From NCBI RefSeq assembly GCF_008692785.1, contig NZ_VXJV01000014.1, positions 1 through 64,000 of the forward strand: 64,000 nt of DNA. The letters run 5' to 3'. Each line of letters begins with the position of its first letter. The first letter of the stretch is position 1. Of the stretch, positions 11,606 through 23,800 are shown in pieces. The notes beneath the pieces are model-generated. The model worked only from the letters and a program-made list of their open reading frames with translations. It searched no databases and was not told the origin of the DNA. The position numbers and the translations under genes were made by a program. The stretch is from Salmonella enterica subsp. diarizonae (GTDB taxonomy: Bacteria > Pseudomonadota > Gammaproteobacteria > Enterobacterales > Enterobacteriaceae).

Positions 11606-12385
11606 TTAGTCTTCAGTATGCGCGGCCTTTTCGGTCTCGGCCTCGTTATCTTCGTCGCGCGTCCGTCGCTTACCGACATAAAAGCGTGAGCAGAAAACGC
11701 CAATTTCAAACAGGCAGTACATCGGTATCGCCAGCAACGTTTGCGAGAAAACATCCGGCGGCGTAAGCAGCATTCCCACAATGAATGCCCCGACCAGGAT
11801 ATAAGGTCGTTTTTTACGCAAATCTTCCGGCGTGGTGATGCCCATCCAGCATAGCAACACTATCGCCACCGGCACTTCAAAGGCTACGCCAAAGGCCATA
11901 AATAGCGCCATGACAAAGCTAAGATAGCTGGCGATATCCGTCGAAACCTGTACCCCTTCCGGCGCCGTATGCGTCAGGAAACCAAAGGCCAAAGGGAATA
12001 CGACAAAATAGGCGAAGGCCATACCAATGTAGAAAAGCAGCGAGCTGGATACCAGCAACGGTACGACCAGGCGGCGCTCATGCTTATACAGCGCCGGGGC
12101 GATAAAGGCCCAAACCTGGTACAAAATGACAGGCGCGGATAAGATCAAAGACACCATGAAGGTGAGTTTGATAGGCGTAAAAAACGGCGACGCCACATCC
12201 GTCGCAATCATTGTCGCCCCTTGCGGCATCTGTTTAATCAGCGGTGCGGCGACTAAATGATAAATATCATTGGCGAAATAAACTAACGCCAGAAAAATCA
12301 GAAGTACTGCGACGATGCAGTTTAGCAGGCGCTTACGCAACTCAATCAGATGCGTGATAAGCGGTTGAGTATCTTCTACAGCCAT
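11606..12385 (-). CDS. tatC: Sec-independent translocase subunit TatC
   Basis: The 259-residue inner-membrane protein has six predicted membrane segments and is the twin-arginine signal-peptide receptor of the Tat system. The conserved N-terminal cytoplasmic segment [10 protein letters not shown] (residues 11-20) and the first-loop region [11 protein letters not shown] are visible. The C terminus is charged and cytoplasmic. It follows tatB by 2 bases in tatABC, and its product acts with TatB in substrate recognition before TatA assembles the pore. Confidence 0.96.
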   Translation of the reverse strand: MAVEDTQPLITHLIELRKRLLNCIVAVLLIFLALVYFANDIYHLVAAPLIKQMPQGATMIATDVASPFFTPIKLTFMVSLILSAPVILYQVWAFIAPALYKHERRLVVPLLVSSSLLFYIGMAFAYFVVFPLAFGFLTHTAPEGVQVSTDIASYLSFVMALFMAFGVAFEVPVAIVLLCWMGITTPEDLRKKRPYILVGAFIVGMLLTPPDVFSQTLLAIPMYCLFEIGVFCSRFYVGKRRTRDEDNEAETEKAAHTED

Positions 12386-12387
12386 GT

Positions 12388-12936
12388 TTACGGTTTATCA
12401 CTCGACGAGGGGGATGATTCGACAACAGGCGCAGCGGATTTCTTCTCGGCGTCTATCGTGGCTACGGAGGCGGTTTCCGTCGACTCAGGCACGTTAGCTT
12501 TAACGGGCTCCGGCTTTTGTTCCGGCGCGCTCACCTGTGTTTCAGCGGCGGCAGGGGTGACACCCTCATGCTGCGTTTCGTTCCCTTTTACCACCGGATT
12601 ATGGATGGTATGCGCTTCATCGCTCGCTTGTTCGGGATCGTTAGCGCTGTAGGTGCGTTTCATCGACTCTGCGGCCTGACGCAGTTCATCCATAGATGCT
12701 TTCAGTTCGGGAGTCAGATTTTCCAGGCTCGCCTTTTCGACTTTTTTCAGACTGTCCTGGAACTCCTGAAGTTTCAGTTCCTGAGTCAGTTCATTCTGAA
12801 CCGTTGTCGCAAGGGACCGCAACGCGCGAATCCAGCCCGCTACCGTTTTTACCGCTACTGGCAATCGTTGCGGCCCCAACACAATGAGGCCGATAACGAA
12901 CACTAACAGCAGTTCGCTAAAACCGATATCAAACAC
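12388..12936 (-). CDS. tatB: Sec-independent translocase subunit TatB
   Basis: The 182-residue protein has one N-terminal membrane helix (about 3-21, [21 protein letters not shown]), an amphipathic helix after a Gly-Pro hinge (LGPQRLP) and a long, charged, proline/alanine-rich C-terminal tail. It joins TatC in the twin-arginine receptor complex. The tail is less conserved than the first 100 residues, as is usual. It begins 3 bases after the tatA stop. Confidence 0.95.
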   Translation of the reverse strand: MFDIGFSELLLVFVIGLIVLGPQRLPVAVKTVAGWIRALRSLATTVQNELTQELKLQEFQDSLKKVEKASLENLTPELKASMDELRQAAESMKRTYSANDPEQASDEAHTIHNPVVKGNETQHEGVTPAAAETQVSAPEQKPEPVKANVPESTETASVATIDAEKKSAAPVVESSPSSSDKP

Positions 12937-12939
12937 GGA

Positions 12940-13194
12940 TTATACCTGCTCTTTATCTTGGCTTTTAGCGTCTTCCTTTTTCGCTTCGCCTTGCTTATCC
13001 GCGATAGATTTAGCGGTAAAATCAGCGTCCTGACTGGTTTTATCCTGTTTGGCATCATCATCGCTCATGGCCTTTTTAAAGCCTTTGATAGACGCGCCAA
13101 GATCGGAACCGATGGAACCGAGTTTTTTGGTGCCGAACAGCAGTACGACGATGACGGCAACAATCAACAACTGCCAAATACTGATACCACCCAT
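12940..13194 (-). CDS. tatA: Sec-independent translocase subunit TatA
   Basis: The 84-residue pore-forming Tat component has an N-terminal membrane helix (about 3-20), then the [14 protein letters not shown] hinge and amphipathic helix, and a polar, lysine-rich tail. It oligomerises to allow passage of folded twin-arginine substrates. A plausible promoter lies upstream on the minus strand, with a -10 TATAAT at 13240-13235 and a poor -35. The 205-base gap to ubiB holds nothing else I can name. Confidence 0.96.
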   Translation of the reverse strand: MGGISIWQLLIVAVIVVLLFGTKKLGSIGSDLGASIKGFKKAMSDDDAKQDKTSQDADFTAKSIADKQGEAKKEDAKSQDKEQV

Positions 13195-13399
13195 ACATGT
13201 TCCTCTGTGATAGATGATGAATTATTAGGGCCGCATTATACACATTATCCTTCGCGCTGCCTCTTTGTTAGCCGCTTTCGCCCGCCCTATTCACATACTT
13301 TTACATACGACCGGGACGACATTGACTTGCGGCCTGAGAACTGCCTCGAGTGATAATATGTACCTGCGTGACACAACCGGCGTTGAGCGATAAAAAATC

Positions 13400-15642
<2,243 letters not shown>

Positions 15643-15651
15643 TCCACCCTC

Positions 15652-16407
15652 CTAGAATTTATAACCACGGTGCAATGCCACAACGCCCGCCGTCAGATTG
15701 TAATAATCCACGCTCTCAAATCCGGCATCCTGCATCATGGCTTTTAAGGTATCCTGATCGGGATGCATACGGATGGATTCCGCGAGATACCGATAGCTAT
15801 CCGCATCGTTCGCGACCATCGAGCCAATACGCGGTAAAATATGGAAAGAATAGGCGTCATACGCTTTACTCAGCGGCTCAATGATAGGCTTAGAAAATTC
15901 AAGCACCAGTAAACGTCCGCCGGGTTTCAACACACGGAACATTGACCGCAGAGCTTTTTCTTTTTCCGTTACATTGCGCAAACCAAACGAAATGGTAATG
16001 CAATCAAACGTATTGTCAGGGAAAGGCAGTGCTTCGGCATTCGCCTGCACATACTCTACGTTGCCGATCACGCCGATATTACGCAGCTTCTCACGCCCCA
16101 TTTTGAGCATAGAATCATTAATATCCGCCAGGATAACTTTGCCAGTTTCCCCGACCATACGTGAAAATTTCGCGGTAAGATCGCCCGTACCGCCCGCTAA
16201 ATCGAGAACGGTTTGTCCACGACGCACGCCACTGCAATCAATGGTGAAGCGCTTCCACAAACGATGAATGCCAAATGACATTAAGTCATTCATCACATCG
16301 TACTTTGACGCCACAGAATGAAAAACGTGGGCCACCATGTCAGCTTTCTGCTCTTTAGCGACGGTCTGAAAGCCAAAGTGCGTCGTTTCTTGTGAATCTT
16401 CCACCAT
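15652..16407 (-). CDS. ubiE: Demethylmenaquinone/ubiquinone C-methyltransferase UbiE
   Basis: The 251-residue SAM-dependent class I methyltransferase makes the C-methylation in both ubiquinone and menaquinone synthesis. The SAM-binding motif [11 protein letters not shown] is near residue 68, with the later family segment SFGLRNVTE near 143. Length equals E. coli UbiE. It heads ubiE-ubiJ-ubiB. The 95 bases separating it from rmuC show no recognisable promoter beyond AT-rich sequence. Confidence 0.96.
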   Translation of the reverse strand: MVEDSQETTHFGFQTVAKEQKADMVAHVFHSVASKYDVMNDLMSFGIHRLWKRFTIDCSGVRRGQTVLDLAGGTGDLTAKFSRMVGETGKVILADINDSMLKMGREKLRNIGVIGNVEYVQANAEALPFPDNTFDCITISFGLRNVTEKEKALRSMFRVLKPGGRLLVLEFSKPIIEPLSKAYDAYSFHILPRIGSMVANDADSYRYLAESIRMHPDQDTLKAMMQDAGFESVDYYNLTAGVVALHRGYKF

Positions 16408-16502
16408 CTCAGTGCCTGCTTATCGATAAAAATGTTCAAGAAGTGTAACAGATTGGGCCAATTTGCCCTACTCTGCGCCAGGACTAAACTACTCCGTATG
16501 GG

Positions 16503-17933
16503 TTAACTTAACTGCTGCTTCACCCGTTCATCATTGGGATAATGTTCGTCTTGTCGCCCTTCAGGAATCGATCGTAAACGATATTCTTCATCTTGCGTAA
16601 CGGCCTGTTCCGCTAAATCCGGATTAATCTCGCGTTTGATTTCCACGCCTAACCCCCGGAAGGCCTCCGCCTGCGCCAAAACGTTGCCACGCCCCGACGC
16701 GAGTTTTTTCATCGCCTGGCGGTAGTTATCCTGCGCTTTATCCAGACTCTGGCCGATCGCTGACATATCATCAACGAACAGCCGCATTTTATCGTAGAGC
16801 TTACTGGCTCTGTCCGCGATGTGCTGCGCATTGCGGCTCTGGTGTTCATAGCGCCACAGGTTGGCGATTGTCCGTAATGCCACCAGTAGCGTCGTGGGAC
16901 TTACCAGCATAATGTTATTTTTCAGCGCCTCGGTTATCAGTTCGGGCTGTTTATCTAACGCCAGCAGGAAAGCGGGTTCTACGGGGATAAACATCAGAAC
17001 ATAGTCCAGCGAGCGGAGCCCGGGAAGCTGCTGATAGTCTTTACGCCCCAGTAAGCGAATGTGATTGCGCACCGAGGCGATGTGCTCCTGTAAAGCAGCC
17101 TCGCGCGTATAGTCATCTTCAGCATTAAAGTAACGCTCATAGGCGACTAACGTCATTTTAGCGTCGATGACGACATCTTTGCCCTGCGGCAAGCGGACGA
17201 TGACATCCGGCTGCATCCGCGAGCGCGCATCGTTCTCAATACTGACCTGGGTTTCGTATTCGTAGCCTTCACGCAGTCCGGATGCCTCCAGTACCCGCGT
17301 CAGCACAACTTCGCCCCAGTTTCCCTGCGCCTTATTGTCCCCTTTCAGGGCGCGCGTCAGGTTGATTGCTTCCTGCGCCATCTGCGCATTAAGCTGCTGC
17401 AAGTTACGAATTTCGTGCGCCAGCGTATGCCGCTCCTGCGCTTCTTTGCCAAAACTCTCCTGAACCTGACGGCGAAAACCGTCCAGTTGCTCACGCAGCG
17501 GCGTCAGCAGGCTATTCAGGCTTTGTCGGTTTTGTTCGTCTACACGACGATTACTGTGTTCAAAGATACGGTTCGCCAGATTTTCAAACTGTTCGCTTAA
17601 ACGCTGTTCGCTGTTGATCATCTGACGGATTTTGTCTTCCGCGTGTTGCTGAGTCGCTTCCAGACGGGTCGTGACTTCACGTAGATCGGCTTCCAGAGAG
17701 GTATTAATACTGTGCAGGCTACGCAGTTCGTTATTAAGTAACTCGCATTCGCTACGCCAGTGCGCTTCTTGCGCTAATTGCTGCCGGGCTGCGCTCAGTT
17801 CGATATCCAGCTCCCGCCGTTCTTCGATAAGCTCGGCGCGGATTTGATCGGCGTGCGCTTTCGTCGCCAGCCAGCCAATAACCGCCCCAGCCGCCAGCGC
17901 CACGACGGCACTTATCATAAGAGTAATATCCAC
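16503..17933 (-). CDS. rmuC: DNA recombination protein RmuC
   Basis: The 476-residue protein is of the RmuC family, known for limiting inversions at short inverted repeats. It has an N-terminal membrane anchor (about 5-22), a long coiled coil (about 25-200) and a PD-(D/E)XK nuclease-like domain, with PDVIVRLPQGKDVVIDAK near 260-278. I chose a GTG at 17933, six bases after a GGGGGAGG site, because E. coli RmuC starts at the same place. The frame stays open upstream to 18047, but that extension overlaps nothing recognisable. The udp terminator lies in the gap upstream. Confidence 0.9.
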   Translation of the reverse strand: MDITLMISAVVALAAGAVIGWLATKAHADQIRAELIEERRELDIELSAARQQLAQEAHWRSECELLNNELRSLHSINTSLEADLREVTTRLEATQQHAEDKIRQMINSEQRLSEQFENLANRIFEHSNRRVDEQNRQSLNSLLTPLREQLDGFRRQVQESFGKEAQERHTLAHEIRNLQQLNAQMAQEAINLTRALKGDNKAQGNWGEVVLTRVLEASGLREGYEYETQVSIENDARSRMQPDVIVRLPQGKDVVIDAKMTLVAYERYFNAEDDYTREAALQEHIASVRNHIRLLGRKDYQQLPGLRSLDYVLMFIPVEPAFLLALDKQPELITEALKNNIMLVSPTTLLVALRTIANLWRYEHQSRNAQHIADRASKLYDKMRLFVDDMSAIGQSLDKAQDNYRQAMKKLASGRGNVLAQAEAFRGLGVEIKREINPDLAEQAVTQDEEYRLRSIPEGRQDEHYPNDERVKQQLS

Positions 17934-18030
17934 AACGCCTCCCCCTGGAACCACACAGTCCTGCACAAAATAGAATTGTGCTGTATAAACGTCCAGTTTA
18001 AAAGGAATTTCCTGCGAGGCGCCACGCAAA

Positions 18031-18057
18031 AAGAAAAGGCCGAACACGTCGGCCTTT
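18031..18057 (-). terminator. udp rho-independent terminator
   Basis: On the minus strand AAGGCCGA and TCGGCCTT form an 8-base stem with a 5-base loop, followed by TTCTTTTT. It lies just after the udp stop. Confidence 0.85.
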
Positions 18058-18073
18058 GCAAAAGAGAGGGGAA

Positions 18074-18835
18074 TTACAGCAGACGACGGGCCGCTTCCAC
18101 GACGATTTTCACCGCGTGGCTTTCAGTTTGTTTCATCGTTTCCGCATTCGGAATCTCTTGTTGGGTACGGTTGACGATAACCCCCGCCACCATACCTGCG
18201 CGTAAACCCTGGCTTGCACACATGGTTAACAGCGTAGCGGATTCCATTTCGTAGTTCATCACGCCCATCGCCTGCCACTCTTCCATAGAACCTTTGAAGT
18301 GACGAACAACGCGACCAGAATAGGTGTCGTAACGTTCCTGACCCGGATAGAAAGTGTCGGAAGAGGCAGTTACGCCAACGTGAGTCGTGGCGCCAATCGA
18401 TTTCGCAGCTTCAACCAGCGCAGTGGTGCAGGAAAAGTCGGCAACGGCCGGGAATTCCATCGGCGCAAAATGCAGGCTCGCCCCATCCAGACGAACGGAT
18501 GCGGTCGTTACCAAAACGTCGCCGACATTGATGTGCGGCTGAATCGCCCCCGTGGTGCCGATACGCAAGAAAGTACGAATACCCAGTTGCGCCAGTTCTT
18601 CCACGGCAATAGAGGTAGACGGGCCGCCGATACCGGTAGAGCAAACGATAACTGCTTTGCCATCCAGCTCAGCGCGCCAGGAGGTGAATTCGCGGTGAGA
18701 TGCCAGCTTAACCGGCTTATCCATCAGCGCGGCGATCTTTTCCACACGCTCTGGATCGCCAGGGACGATGGCGAGCTGGGCCCCTTGTAAATCGTTTTTG
18801 GTGAGGCCGAGATGAAAAACATCAGACTTGGACAT
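18074..18835 (-). CDS. udp: Uridine phosphorylase
   Basis: The 253-residue hexameric enzyme reversibly phosphorolyses uridine to uracil and ribose-1-phosphate. Family motifs are visible: phosphate-binding [12 protein letters not shown] near residue 24, [10 protein letters not shown] near 93, and [12 protein letters not shown] near 195, which contains the ribose-contacting Met and Glu. It stands alone, with its own regulated promoter and a terminator. Confidence 0.97.
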   Translation of the reverse strand: MSKSDVFHLGLTKNDLQGAQLAIVPGDPERVEKIAALMDKPVKLASHREFTSWRAELDGKAVIVCSTGIGGPSTSIAVEELAQLGIRTFLRIGTTGAIQPHINVGDVLVTTASVRLDGASLHFAPMEFPAVADFSCTTALVEAAKSIGATTHVGVTASSDTFYPGQERYDTYSGRVVRHFKGSMEEWQAMGVMNYEMESATLLTMCASQGLRAGMVAGVIVNRTQQEIPNAETMKQTESHAVKIVVEAARRLL

Positions 18836-18869
18836 ATAAAACTCCTCTGTGAATCGGGTTTGTCAGAAG

Positions 18870-18976
18870 AAGCAAAAAGACACTTTACCTAAGGCATAAA
18901 GATATTTTCGTGACAGCCATCACTATGGCGTAAAACAATTGCACTCGCTTACCATTAAAAAGTGATGTGCATCACA
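18870..18976 (-). promoter_or_regulatory. udp control region: paired CRP sites
   Basis: Two CRP-type sites lie 52 bases apart: CGTGA-N6-TCACT at 18909-18924 and AGTGA-N6-TCACA at 18961-18976. With a start near 18875 they fall at about -41.5 and -93.5. This is the arrangement known for CRP/CytR-controlled nucleoside genes such as E. coli udp. A TGCAA half-motif between them could serve CytR, but that is inference. Confidence 0.85.
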
Positions 18977-19094
18977 ATAAATAATCAATATCGCCAGGCG
19001 TTGCACAAAAGATAGCCGCTTTAAGGCAATGTGGTTTGTTACACACTGTCTATAGTTAAGATTGCGCTATTTTTTTAAGGGTACGGAGAATACC

Positions 19095-19907
19095 ATGACA
19101 ACGACACATCCATCCGGCTTTGCACCTGCAGCCTCCCCGCTTGCCCCTACGATGATTCATACGCCTGATGAGGCCATTAGCGCGGGGATAACGTCCATTC
19201 CTTCTCAGGGCGACGATATGCCAGCCTATTACGCCAGACCAAAAACGAGCGACGGCGCGCTGCCTGTGGTCATTGTGGTGCAGGAAATTTTTGGCGTACA
19301 TGAACACATTCGCGATATTTGCCGACGACTGGCGCTGGAAGGCTATCTCGCTATCGCGCCGGAACTCTATTTCCGCGAAGGCGACCCCAATGATTTCGCC
19401 GATATACCCACATTATTGAGCGGGCTGGTGGCTAAAGTACCGGATTCGCAAGTCCTTGCCGACCTGGATCACGTCGCCAGTTGGGCTTCGCGCAACGGTG
19501 GGGATGCGCATCGGCTGATGATCACCGGTTTTTGTTGGGGAGGCCGGATAACCTGGCTGTACGCCGCGCACAATCCACAGTTAAAAGCGGCGGTAGCGTG
19601 GTACGGCAAGCTAGTGGGCGACACGTCGCTCAACTCGCCGAAGCATCCCGTTGACATTGCCACCGATCTTAACGCGCCGGTACTGGGTTTATACGGCGGG
19701 CAGGATACCAGTATTCCACAGGAGAGCGTGGAAACCATGCGTCAGGCGCTACGCGCCGCTAACGCGAAGGCGGAAATCGTGGTCTATCCCGATGCAGGGC
19801 ACGCATTTAATGCCGACTATCGTCCGGGCTACCACGAAGCCTCAGCAAAAGACGGCTGGCAAAGAATGCTGGAATGGTTCGCGCAGTACGGTGGGAAAAA
19901 AGGCTAA
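19095..19907 (+). CDS. dlhH: Dienelactone hydrolase family protein DlhH
   Basis: The 270-residue alpha/beta hydrolase is of the dienelactone hydrolase family. The nucleophile motif of this family, Gly-x-Cys-x-Gly, is visible as GFCWGG near residue 146. The Asp and His of the triad are in GGQDTS and DAGHAFN (near 205 and 238). The natural substrate is not known. I chose ATG 19095, which has ACGGAGAA before it, rather than an in-frame ATG 11 codons upstream. It is transcribed divergently from udp. Formerly ysgA. Confidence 0.92.
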   Translation: MTTTHPSGFAPAASPLAPTMIHTPDEAISAGITSIPSQGDDMPAYYARPKTSDGALPVVIVVQEIFGVHEHIRDICRRLALEGYLAIAPELYFREGDPNDFADIPTLLSGLVAKVPDSQVLADLDHVASWASRNGGDAHRLMITGFCWGGRITWLYAAHNPQLKAAVAWYGKLVGDTSLNSPKHPVDIATDLNAPVLGLYGGQDTSIPQESVETMRQALRAANAKAEIVVYPDAGHAFNADYRPGYHEASAKDGWQRMLEWFAQYGGKKG

Positions 19908-19986
19908 CAACAGCGCATTACGATGTTTGTTGGGTCTACGATACCGGAGTCGGTGTAGGCTCAACAACGCGTCATAACCACGTTAG

Positions 19987-20160
19987 CTATGCTTTACCGC
20001 AGCATTTTTTATATTTTTTGCCGCTGCCGCAGGGACAGAGGTCGTTGCGGCTGACGACGCTCCCATTTTTACGCGCGTCCTGCGCCAGCCAGCGCATGAG
20101 CGACGCCATCGGATAGACCGCCACAATACTTTCCAATGACGCTATCCACCTGGTGATCAT
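19987..20160 (-). CDS. Small SEC-C zinc-motif protein (57 aa)
   Basis: This minus-strand frame between dlhH and metE encodes 57 residues and ends in a textbook SEC-C motif: [17 protein letters not shown], with the CxC...CC zinc ligands at about residues 42-54. Such motifs end SecA and many small proteins. An in-frame stop lies directly before the first ATG, so it cannot be longer. Internal ATGs at residues 18 and 22 are also possible, and no strong ribosome-binding site is visible. It may be a genuine small zinc protein or the remaining 3' end of a larger SEC-C gene. The motif is certain from sequence; expression is not. Confidence 0.55.
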   Translation of the reverse strand: MITRWIASLESIVAVYPMASLMRWLAQDARKNGSVVSRNDLCPCGSGKKYKKCCGKA

Positions 20161-20271
20161 TCATACGTCGGATCTTTTTATTATCATGATCGCCAAGTAG
20201 CCAGATCAGAAAATAAAAAAAGAAATGAGAAGAACGGTAAACAGTGACAACAGTTGGTCAGGTAAAGCGCA

Positions 20272-20297
20272 GGCGCTACCCGTCAAAGGGTAGCGCC
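20272..20297. repeat. Hairpin downstream of metE
   Basis: GGCGCTACCC and GGGTAGCGCC form a perfect 10-base stem with a 6-base loop, 37 bases after the metE stop. There is no T tract on the minus strand, so it is a probable 3'-end hairpin rather than a proven terminator. Positions 20161-20271 hold only AT-rich sequence with no gene I can support. Confidence 0.6.
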
Positions 20298-20333
20298 GCC
20301 TTGATGCCGGATAAACGCAGCGGCCAGGCTGGA

Positions 20334-22598
20334 TTATTTCGCCTGACGCAGATTGTGTGCCGCTTTGACCATGTTCGCTAACGCCGCGCGGGTTTCCGGC
20401 CAACCGCGAGTTTTCAGACCGCAGTCCGGATTCACCCACAGGCGTTGTGCCGGAATACGCTGTGCCGCTTTCTTCAGCAAGGCTTCGATCCACTCGACGC
20501 TCGGCACGTTCGGCGAATGAATATCATACACGCCCGGCCCGATTTCGTTCGGATAATCGAACGCTTCAAACGACTCCAGCAACTCCATATCGGAACGCGA
20601 GGTTTCGATGGTGATCACGTCCGCATCCAGCGCCGCAATGGAGTCCATGATGTCATTAAACTCGCAGTAGCACATATGGGTGTGAATCTGGGTGTCGTCT
20701 TTCGCTACCGCCGCGTTGATGCGAAAGGCTTCTACGCCCCATTCCAGATAGGCGTCCCAGTCGCTGCGACGCAATGGTAAACCTTCGCGTAGCGCCGGCT
20801 CGTCGATCTGAATAATCCCGATCCCCGCAGCCTCCAGATCCGCTACTTCATCACGCAGCGCCAGCGCAATCTGTTTCGCAATCGTTTCGCGGGTCACGTC
20901 TTCGCGGGGAAACGACCAGCAAAGAATAGTCACCGGGCCGGTCAGCATCCCTTTTACCGGCTTGTCGGTCAGCGACTGGGCATATTTTGCCCACTCCACG
21001 GTAATCGGCGCCGGACGACTGATATCGCCGATTACCACCGGCGGCTTCACGCAGCGGGAACCATAGCTTTGCACCCAACCATTCTGGGTAAAGACGAAGC
21101 CGTCCAGGTGCTCGCCAAAATATTCCACCATGTCGTTACGCTCGGCTTCGCCGTGTACCAGCACGTCCAGCCCTAAACGTTCCTGCTCAATGATCGCCTG
21201 CTTGATATGTTCAGCGATGCCGGTGCGGTAGTTATTCGCGTCGAGGTTGCCCTTTTTGAAGTCCAGGCGCAGACCGCGAATCTCCGTGGTTTGCGGGAAC
21301 GAACCGATAGTCGTCGTCGGCCAGGCGGGAAGCTTAAAACGGGCGCGTTGCGCTTCAGCACGCACCTCATAAGGATTCTCACGCTGGCTATCCTGCGCGG
21401 TGATCGCCGCCAGGCGTTTTTCTACCCCGGCATTATGGACGCGGGTTGAGTGGCGACGAGCCTGAATCGGCGCGCTCCACTCGGTAATCGCCGATGTGTC
21501 ACCGCTGTTCAGCGCATCACGCAGCAACGCCAGTTCACCGCATTTTTGCAGCGCAAAGGCAAACCAGCTTTTTACTTCCGCATCCAGACGCGTTTCGACG
21601 CTGAGATCGATCGGACTGTGCAGCAAAGAGCAGGAGGATGCTACCCACAGCGCGCGTTTGCCCACAATGTCGTTAATCTGCGCGTGTTTCTCGGTCAAAT
21701 CGGCGCGCCAGACATTACGCCCGTTAATCAAACCCGCAGAGAGCAGCCAGTCGGCCGGCAGACGTTGATGCAGTTCCGATACATCATCTTTGCCATGAAT
21801 GAGGTCAACATGTAGCCCCTGTACCGGCAGCGCGATAATAGTATTAAGGTTTGGCGTCACGCCTTCAAAATAGGTTGTCAGCAACAGCTTCACCTGGCCG
21901 GCGAGCGCGTCGTAAGCCAGTTTGAAGGCATCCAGCCACGCCTGCGGCAGTTCCAGTACCAGCGCTGGTTCGTCAATTTGTACCCACTCGATACCACGCT
22001 TTGCCAGCTCAGCCAGCACTTGCTGATACACCGGCAAAATGTCTTTCAGCAACGTCAGGCGGTCAAACGGCTCGCCTTTCACTTTGCCCAGCCATAGATA
22101 CGTGACAGGCCCCAGCAATACGGGTTTGATCTTATGACCCAGCGCCAGCGCTTCATCCACTTCCTCCAGCAATTGTGTCCAGGTGAGTCTGAACTGCTGG
22201 CCTTTGCTGAATTCCGGCACCATGTAGTGATAGTTAGTATTAAACCATTTGGTCATTTCCGCTGCCGCCGCCGGTTCGCCAGTCGGCGCGCGACCGCGGC
22301 CAATGCGGAATAGAGTGTCAATGTCCACGGAACCGTCGTTGTTCTGATGACGAGCCGGCACATTGCCTAACAGCAGGCTGGTGGTCAGAACATGGTCGTA
22401 CCAGGCAAAGTCGCCTACCGGCAGCAGATCAATACCCGCTTGTTTCTGCTGCTCCCAGTGACGCGCGCGCAGTTCGCGCCCAACCGCCAGCAGTTCTTCA
22501 CGGGTAGCGTTCCCCGCCCAGTAGCTCTCTTGCGCTTTTTTCAGCTCGCGACGCAGGCCAACGCGAGGAAAACCGAGGGTGTGAGTCAATATTGTCAT
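20334..22598 (-). CDS. metE: Cobalamin-independent methionine synthase MetE
   Basis: The 754-residue zinc enzyme transfers the methyl group of 5-methyltetrahydropteroyltri-glutamate to homocysteine, the last step of methionine synthesis without B12. It has two TIM-barrel halves. The C-terminal half carries the zinc ligands: His and Cys in [10 protein letters not shown] (about 641/643), Glu in TIETSRSD (about 665) and Cys in NPDCGLKTR (about 726). It is divergent from its activator gene metR, and the shared region carries MetR and MetJ sites. Confidence 0.97.
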   Translation of the reverse strand: MTILTHTLGFPRVGLRRELKKAQESYWAGNATREELLAVGRELRARHWEQQKQAGIDLLPVGDFAWYDHVLTTSLLLGNVPARHQNNDGSVDIDTLFRIGRGRAPTGEPAAAAEMTKWFNTNYHYMVPEFSKGQQFRLTWTQLLEEVDEALALGHKIKPVLLGPVTYLWLGKVKGEPFDRLTLLKDILPVYQQVLAELAKRGIEWVQIDEPALVLELPQAWLDAFKLAYDALAGQVKLLLTTYFEGVTPNLNTIIALPVQGLHVDLIHGKDDVSELHQRLPADWLLSAGLINGRNVWRADLTEKHAQINDIVGKRALWVASSCSLLHSPIDLSVETRLDAEVKSWFAFALQKCGELALLRDALNSGDTSAITEWSAPIQARRHSTRVHNAGVEKRLAAITAQDSQRENPYEVRAEAQRARFKLPAWPTTTIGSFPQTTEIRGLRLDFKKGNLDANNYRTGIAEHIKQAIIEQERLGLDVLVHGEAERNDMVEYFGEHLDGFVFTQNGWVQSYGSRCVKPPVVIGDISRPAPITVEWAKYAQSLTDKPVKGMLTGPVTILCWSFPREDVTRETIAKQIALALRDEVADLEAAGIGIIQIDEPALREGLPLRRSDWDAYLEWGVEAFRINAAVAKDDTQIHTHMCYCEFNDIMDSIAALDADVITIETSRSDMELLESFEAFDYPNEIGPGVYDIHSPNVPSVEWIEALLKKAAQRIPAQRLWVNPDCGLKTRGWPETRAALANMVKAAHNLRQAK

Positions 22599-22641
22599 TT
22601 TACTTCCTCTCTTATTTTATTGAATCTGAAAGTAAAACTCT

Positions 22642-22757
22642 AAATAGTTCGGCTTGCAGGAAGGCGGCGACACAGCGCATCCCCAGGAGCTTACTGAAGT
22701 AAGTGACTGGGGTAAGCAAGGAAGCCAACGCATCTGCAAGTCGAAATATGACGAGTT
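22642..22757. repeat. ERIC element in metE leader
   Basis: This is an enterobacterial repetitive intergenic consensus element. The diagnostic core is present: ATCCCCAGGAGCTTAC followed by AAGTAAGTGACTGGGGT, which are the two classic ERIC primer regions, and the ends TTGCAG / CTGCAA pair. The boundaries are approximate. It lies between metE and its promoter, so it is transcribed as part of the metE leader and can fold into a long hairpin. Confidence 0.88.
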
Positions 22758-22759
22758 TT

Positions 22760-22783
22760 GGACGTCTGGATGTTTACACATCC
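22760..22783. promoter_or_regulatory. MetJ operator (three met boxes)
   Basis: Three adjacent 8-base units, GGACGTCT, GGATGTTT and ACACATCC, resemble the met box AGACGTCT. They overlap the predicted metE start of transcription, consistent with repression by MetJ-S-adenosylmethionine. Confidence 0.8.
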
Positions 22784-22812
22784 ATAATGTAAAGGTACTG
22801 TATATTCCTCAA
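22784..22812 (-). promoter_or_regulatory. metE promoter
   Basis: On the minus strand there is a -35 TTGAGG at 22812-22807, a 17-base spacer and a -10 CATTAT at 22789-22784. Transcription would begin near 22777, inside the met boxes, giving a leader of about 180 bases that includes the ERIC element. Confidence 0.65.
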
Positions 22813-22834
22813 GCGCAATTTGTTCATGGCGAAG

Positions 22835-22847
22835 TGAAGGACTTTCA
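22835..22847. promoter_or_regulatory. MetR binding site
   Basis: TGAAGGACTTTCA matches the MetR consensus TGAA-N5-TTCA exactly. It lies upstream of the metE -35, where an activator would bind, and overlaps the metR start codon, allowing autoregulation. A second half-site TGAAC lies nearer the promoter on the minus strand. Confidence 0.8.
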
Positions 22848-23800
22848 TGATCGAGATTAAACACCTGAAAACACTCCAGGCATTGCGGAATAGTGGATCG
22901 CTGGCTGCCGCGGCGGCGGTGCTACACCAGACCCAATCCGCTCTGTCTCACCAGTTCAGCGATCTGGAACAACGCCTTGGCTTCCGCCTGTTCGTGCGTA
23001 AAAGCCAGCCGCTGCGCTTTACGCCGCAGGGGGAGATTCTGCTGCAACTGGCAAACCAGGTGCTGCCGCAAATCAGCCGTGCGCTACAGGCATGCAACGA
23101 ACCGCAGCAAACTCGTCTGCGCATCGCTATTGAATGTCATAGCTGTATTCAGTGGTTGACCCCGGCGCTGGAAAACTTCCGTGCAAACTGGCCGCAGGTA
23201 GAAATGGATTTCAAATCCGGCGTCACTTTTGATCCACAACCAGCCTTGCAACAAGGCGAGCTGGATTTGGTGATGACGTCGGATATTTTGCCGCGCAGCG
23301 GGCTGCACTATTCGCCGATGTTCGATTTTGAAGTCCGACTGGTGCTGGCACCCGACCATCCGCTGGCCAGCAAAACGCAGATTACGCCGGAAGATTTAGC
23401 CAGCGAAACGCTGTTAATTTACCCGGTGCAGCGCAGCCGACTGGATGTCTGGCGACATTTCCTGCAACCGGCGGGTATCAGTCCGCCGCTGAAAAGCGTG
23501 GATAATACGCTATTGCTGATTCAGATGGTGGCAGCCAGGATGGGGATTGCCGCCCTGCCGCACTGGGTGGTGGAAAGTGTTGAGCGCCAGGGTTTGGTGG
23601 TGACCAAAACCCTGGGCGATGGTCTGTGGAGCCGTCTGTATGCCGCCGTGCGCGACGGCGACCAGCGCCAGGCGGTGACCGAGGCGTTTATTCGCTCGAC
23701 GCGGAATCACGCCTGCGATCATCTGCCGTTTGTGCGGAGCGCGGAGCGACCCATTTTCGATGCACCCACAGCGAAGCCAGGATCACAGCCGCGCCTGTAA
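22847..23800 (+). CDS. metR: LysR-type regulator MetR
   Basis: The 317-residue LysR-family activator controls methionine genes (metE, metH, glyA and others) and responds to homocysteine. The winged helix-turn-helix is at about 3-62 ([18 protein letters not shown]), followed by the periplasmic-binding-protein-like effector domain at about 90-300. The start ATG lies within a MetR palindrome. Its last 113 bases overlap the 3' end of yigM on the other strand. Both proteins are full length, so the overlap is real. Confidence 0.96.
   Translation: MIEIKHLKTLQALRNSGSLAAAAAVLHQTQSALSHQFSDLEQRLGFRLFVRKSQPLRFTPQGEILLQLANQVLPQISRALQACNEPQQTRLRIAIECHSCIQWLTPALENFRANWPQVEMDFKSGVTFDPQPALQQGELDLVMTSDILPRSGLHYSPMFDFEVRLVLAPDHPLASKTQITPEDLASETLLIYPVQRSRLDVWRHFLQPAGISPPLKSVDNTLLLIQMVAARMGIAALPHWVVESVERQGLVVTKTLGDGLWSRLYAAVRDGDQRQAVTEAFIRSTRNHACDHLPFVRSAERPIFDAPTAKPGSQPRL

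Noticed and set aside
20161-20333. Upstream extension of the SEC-C protein toward metE
   Set aside because: A TGA codon lies in frame directly before the ATG at 20160, so no longer protein is possible in this sequence.
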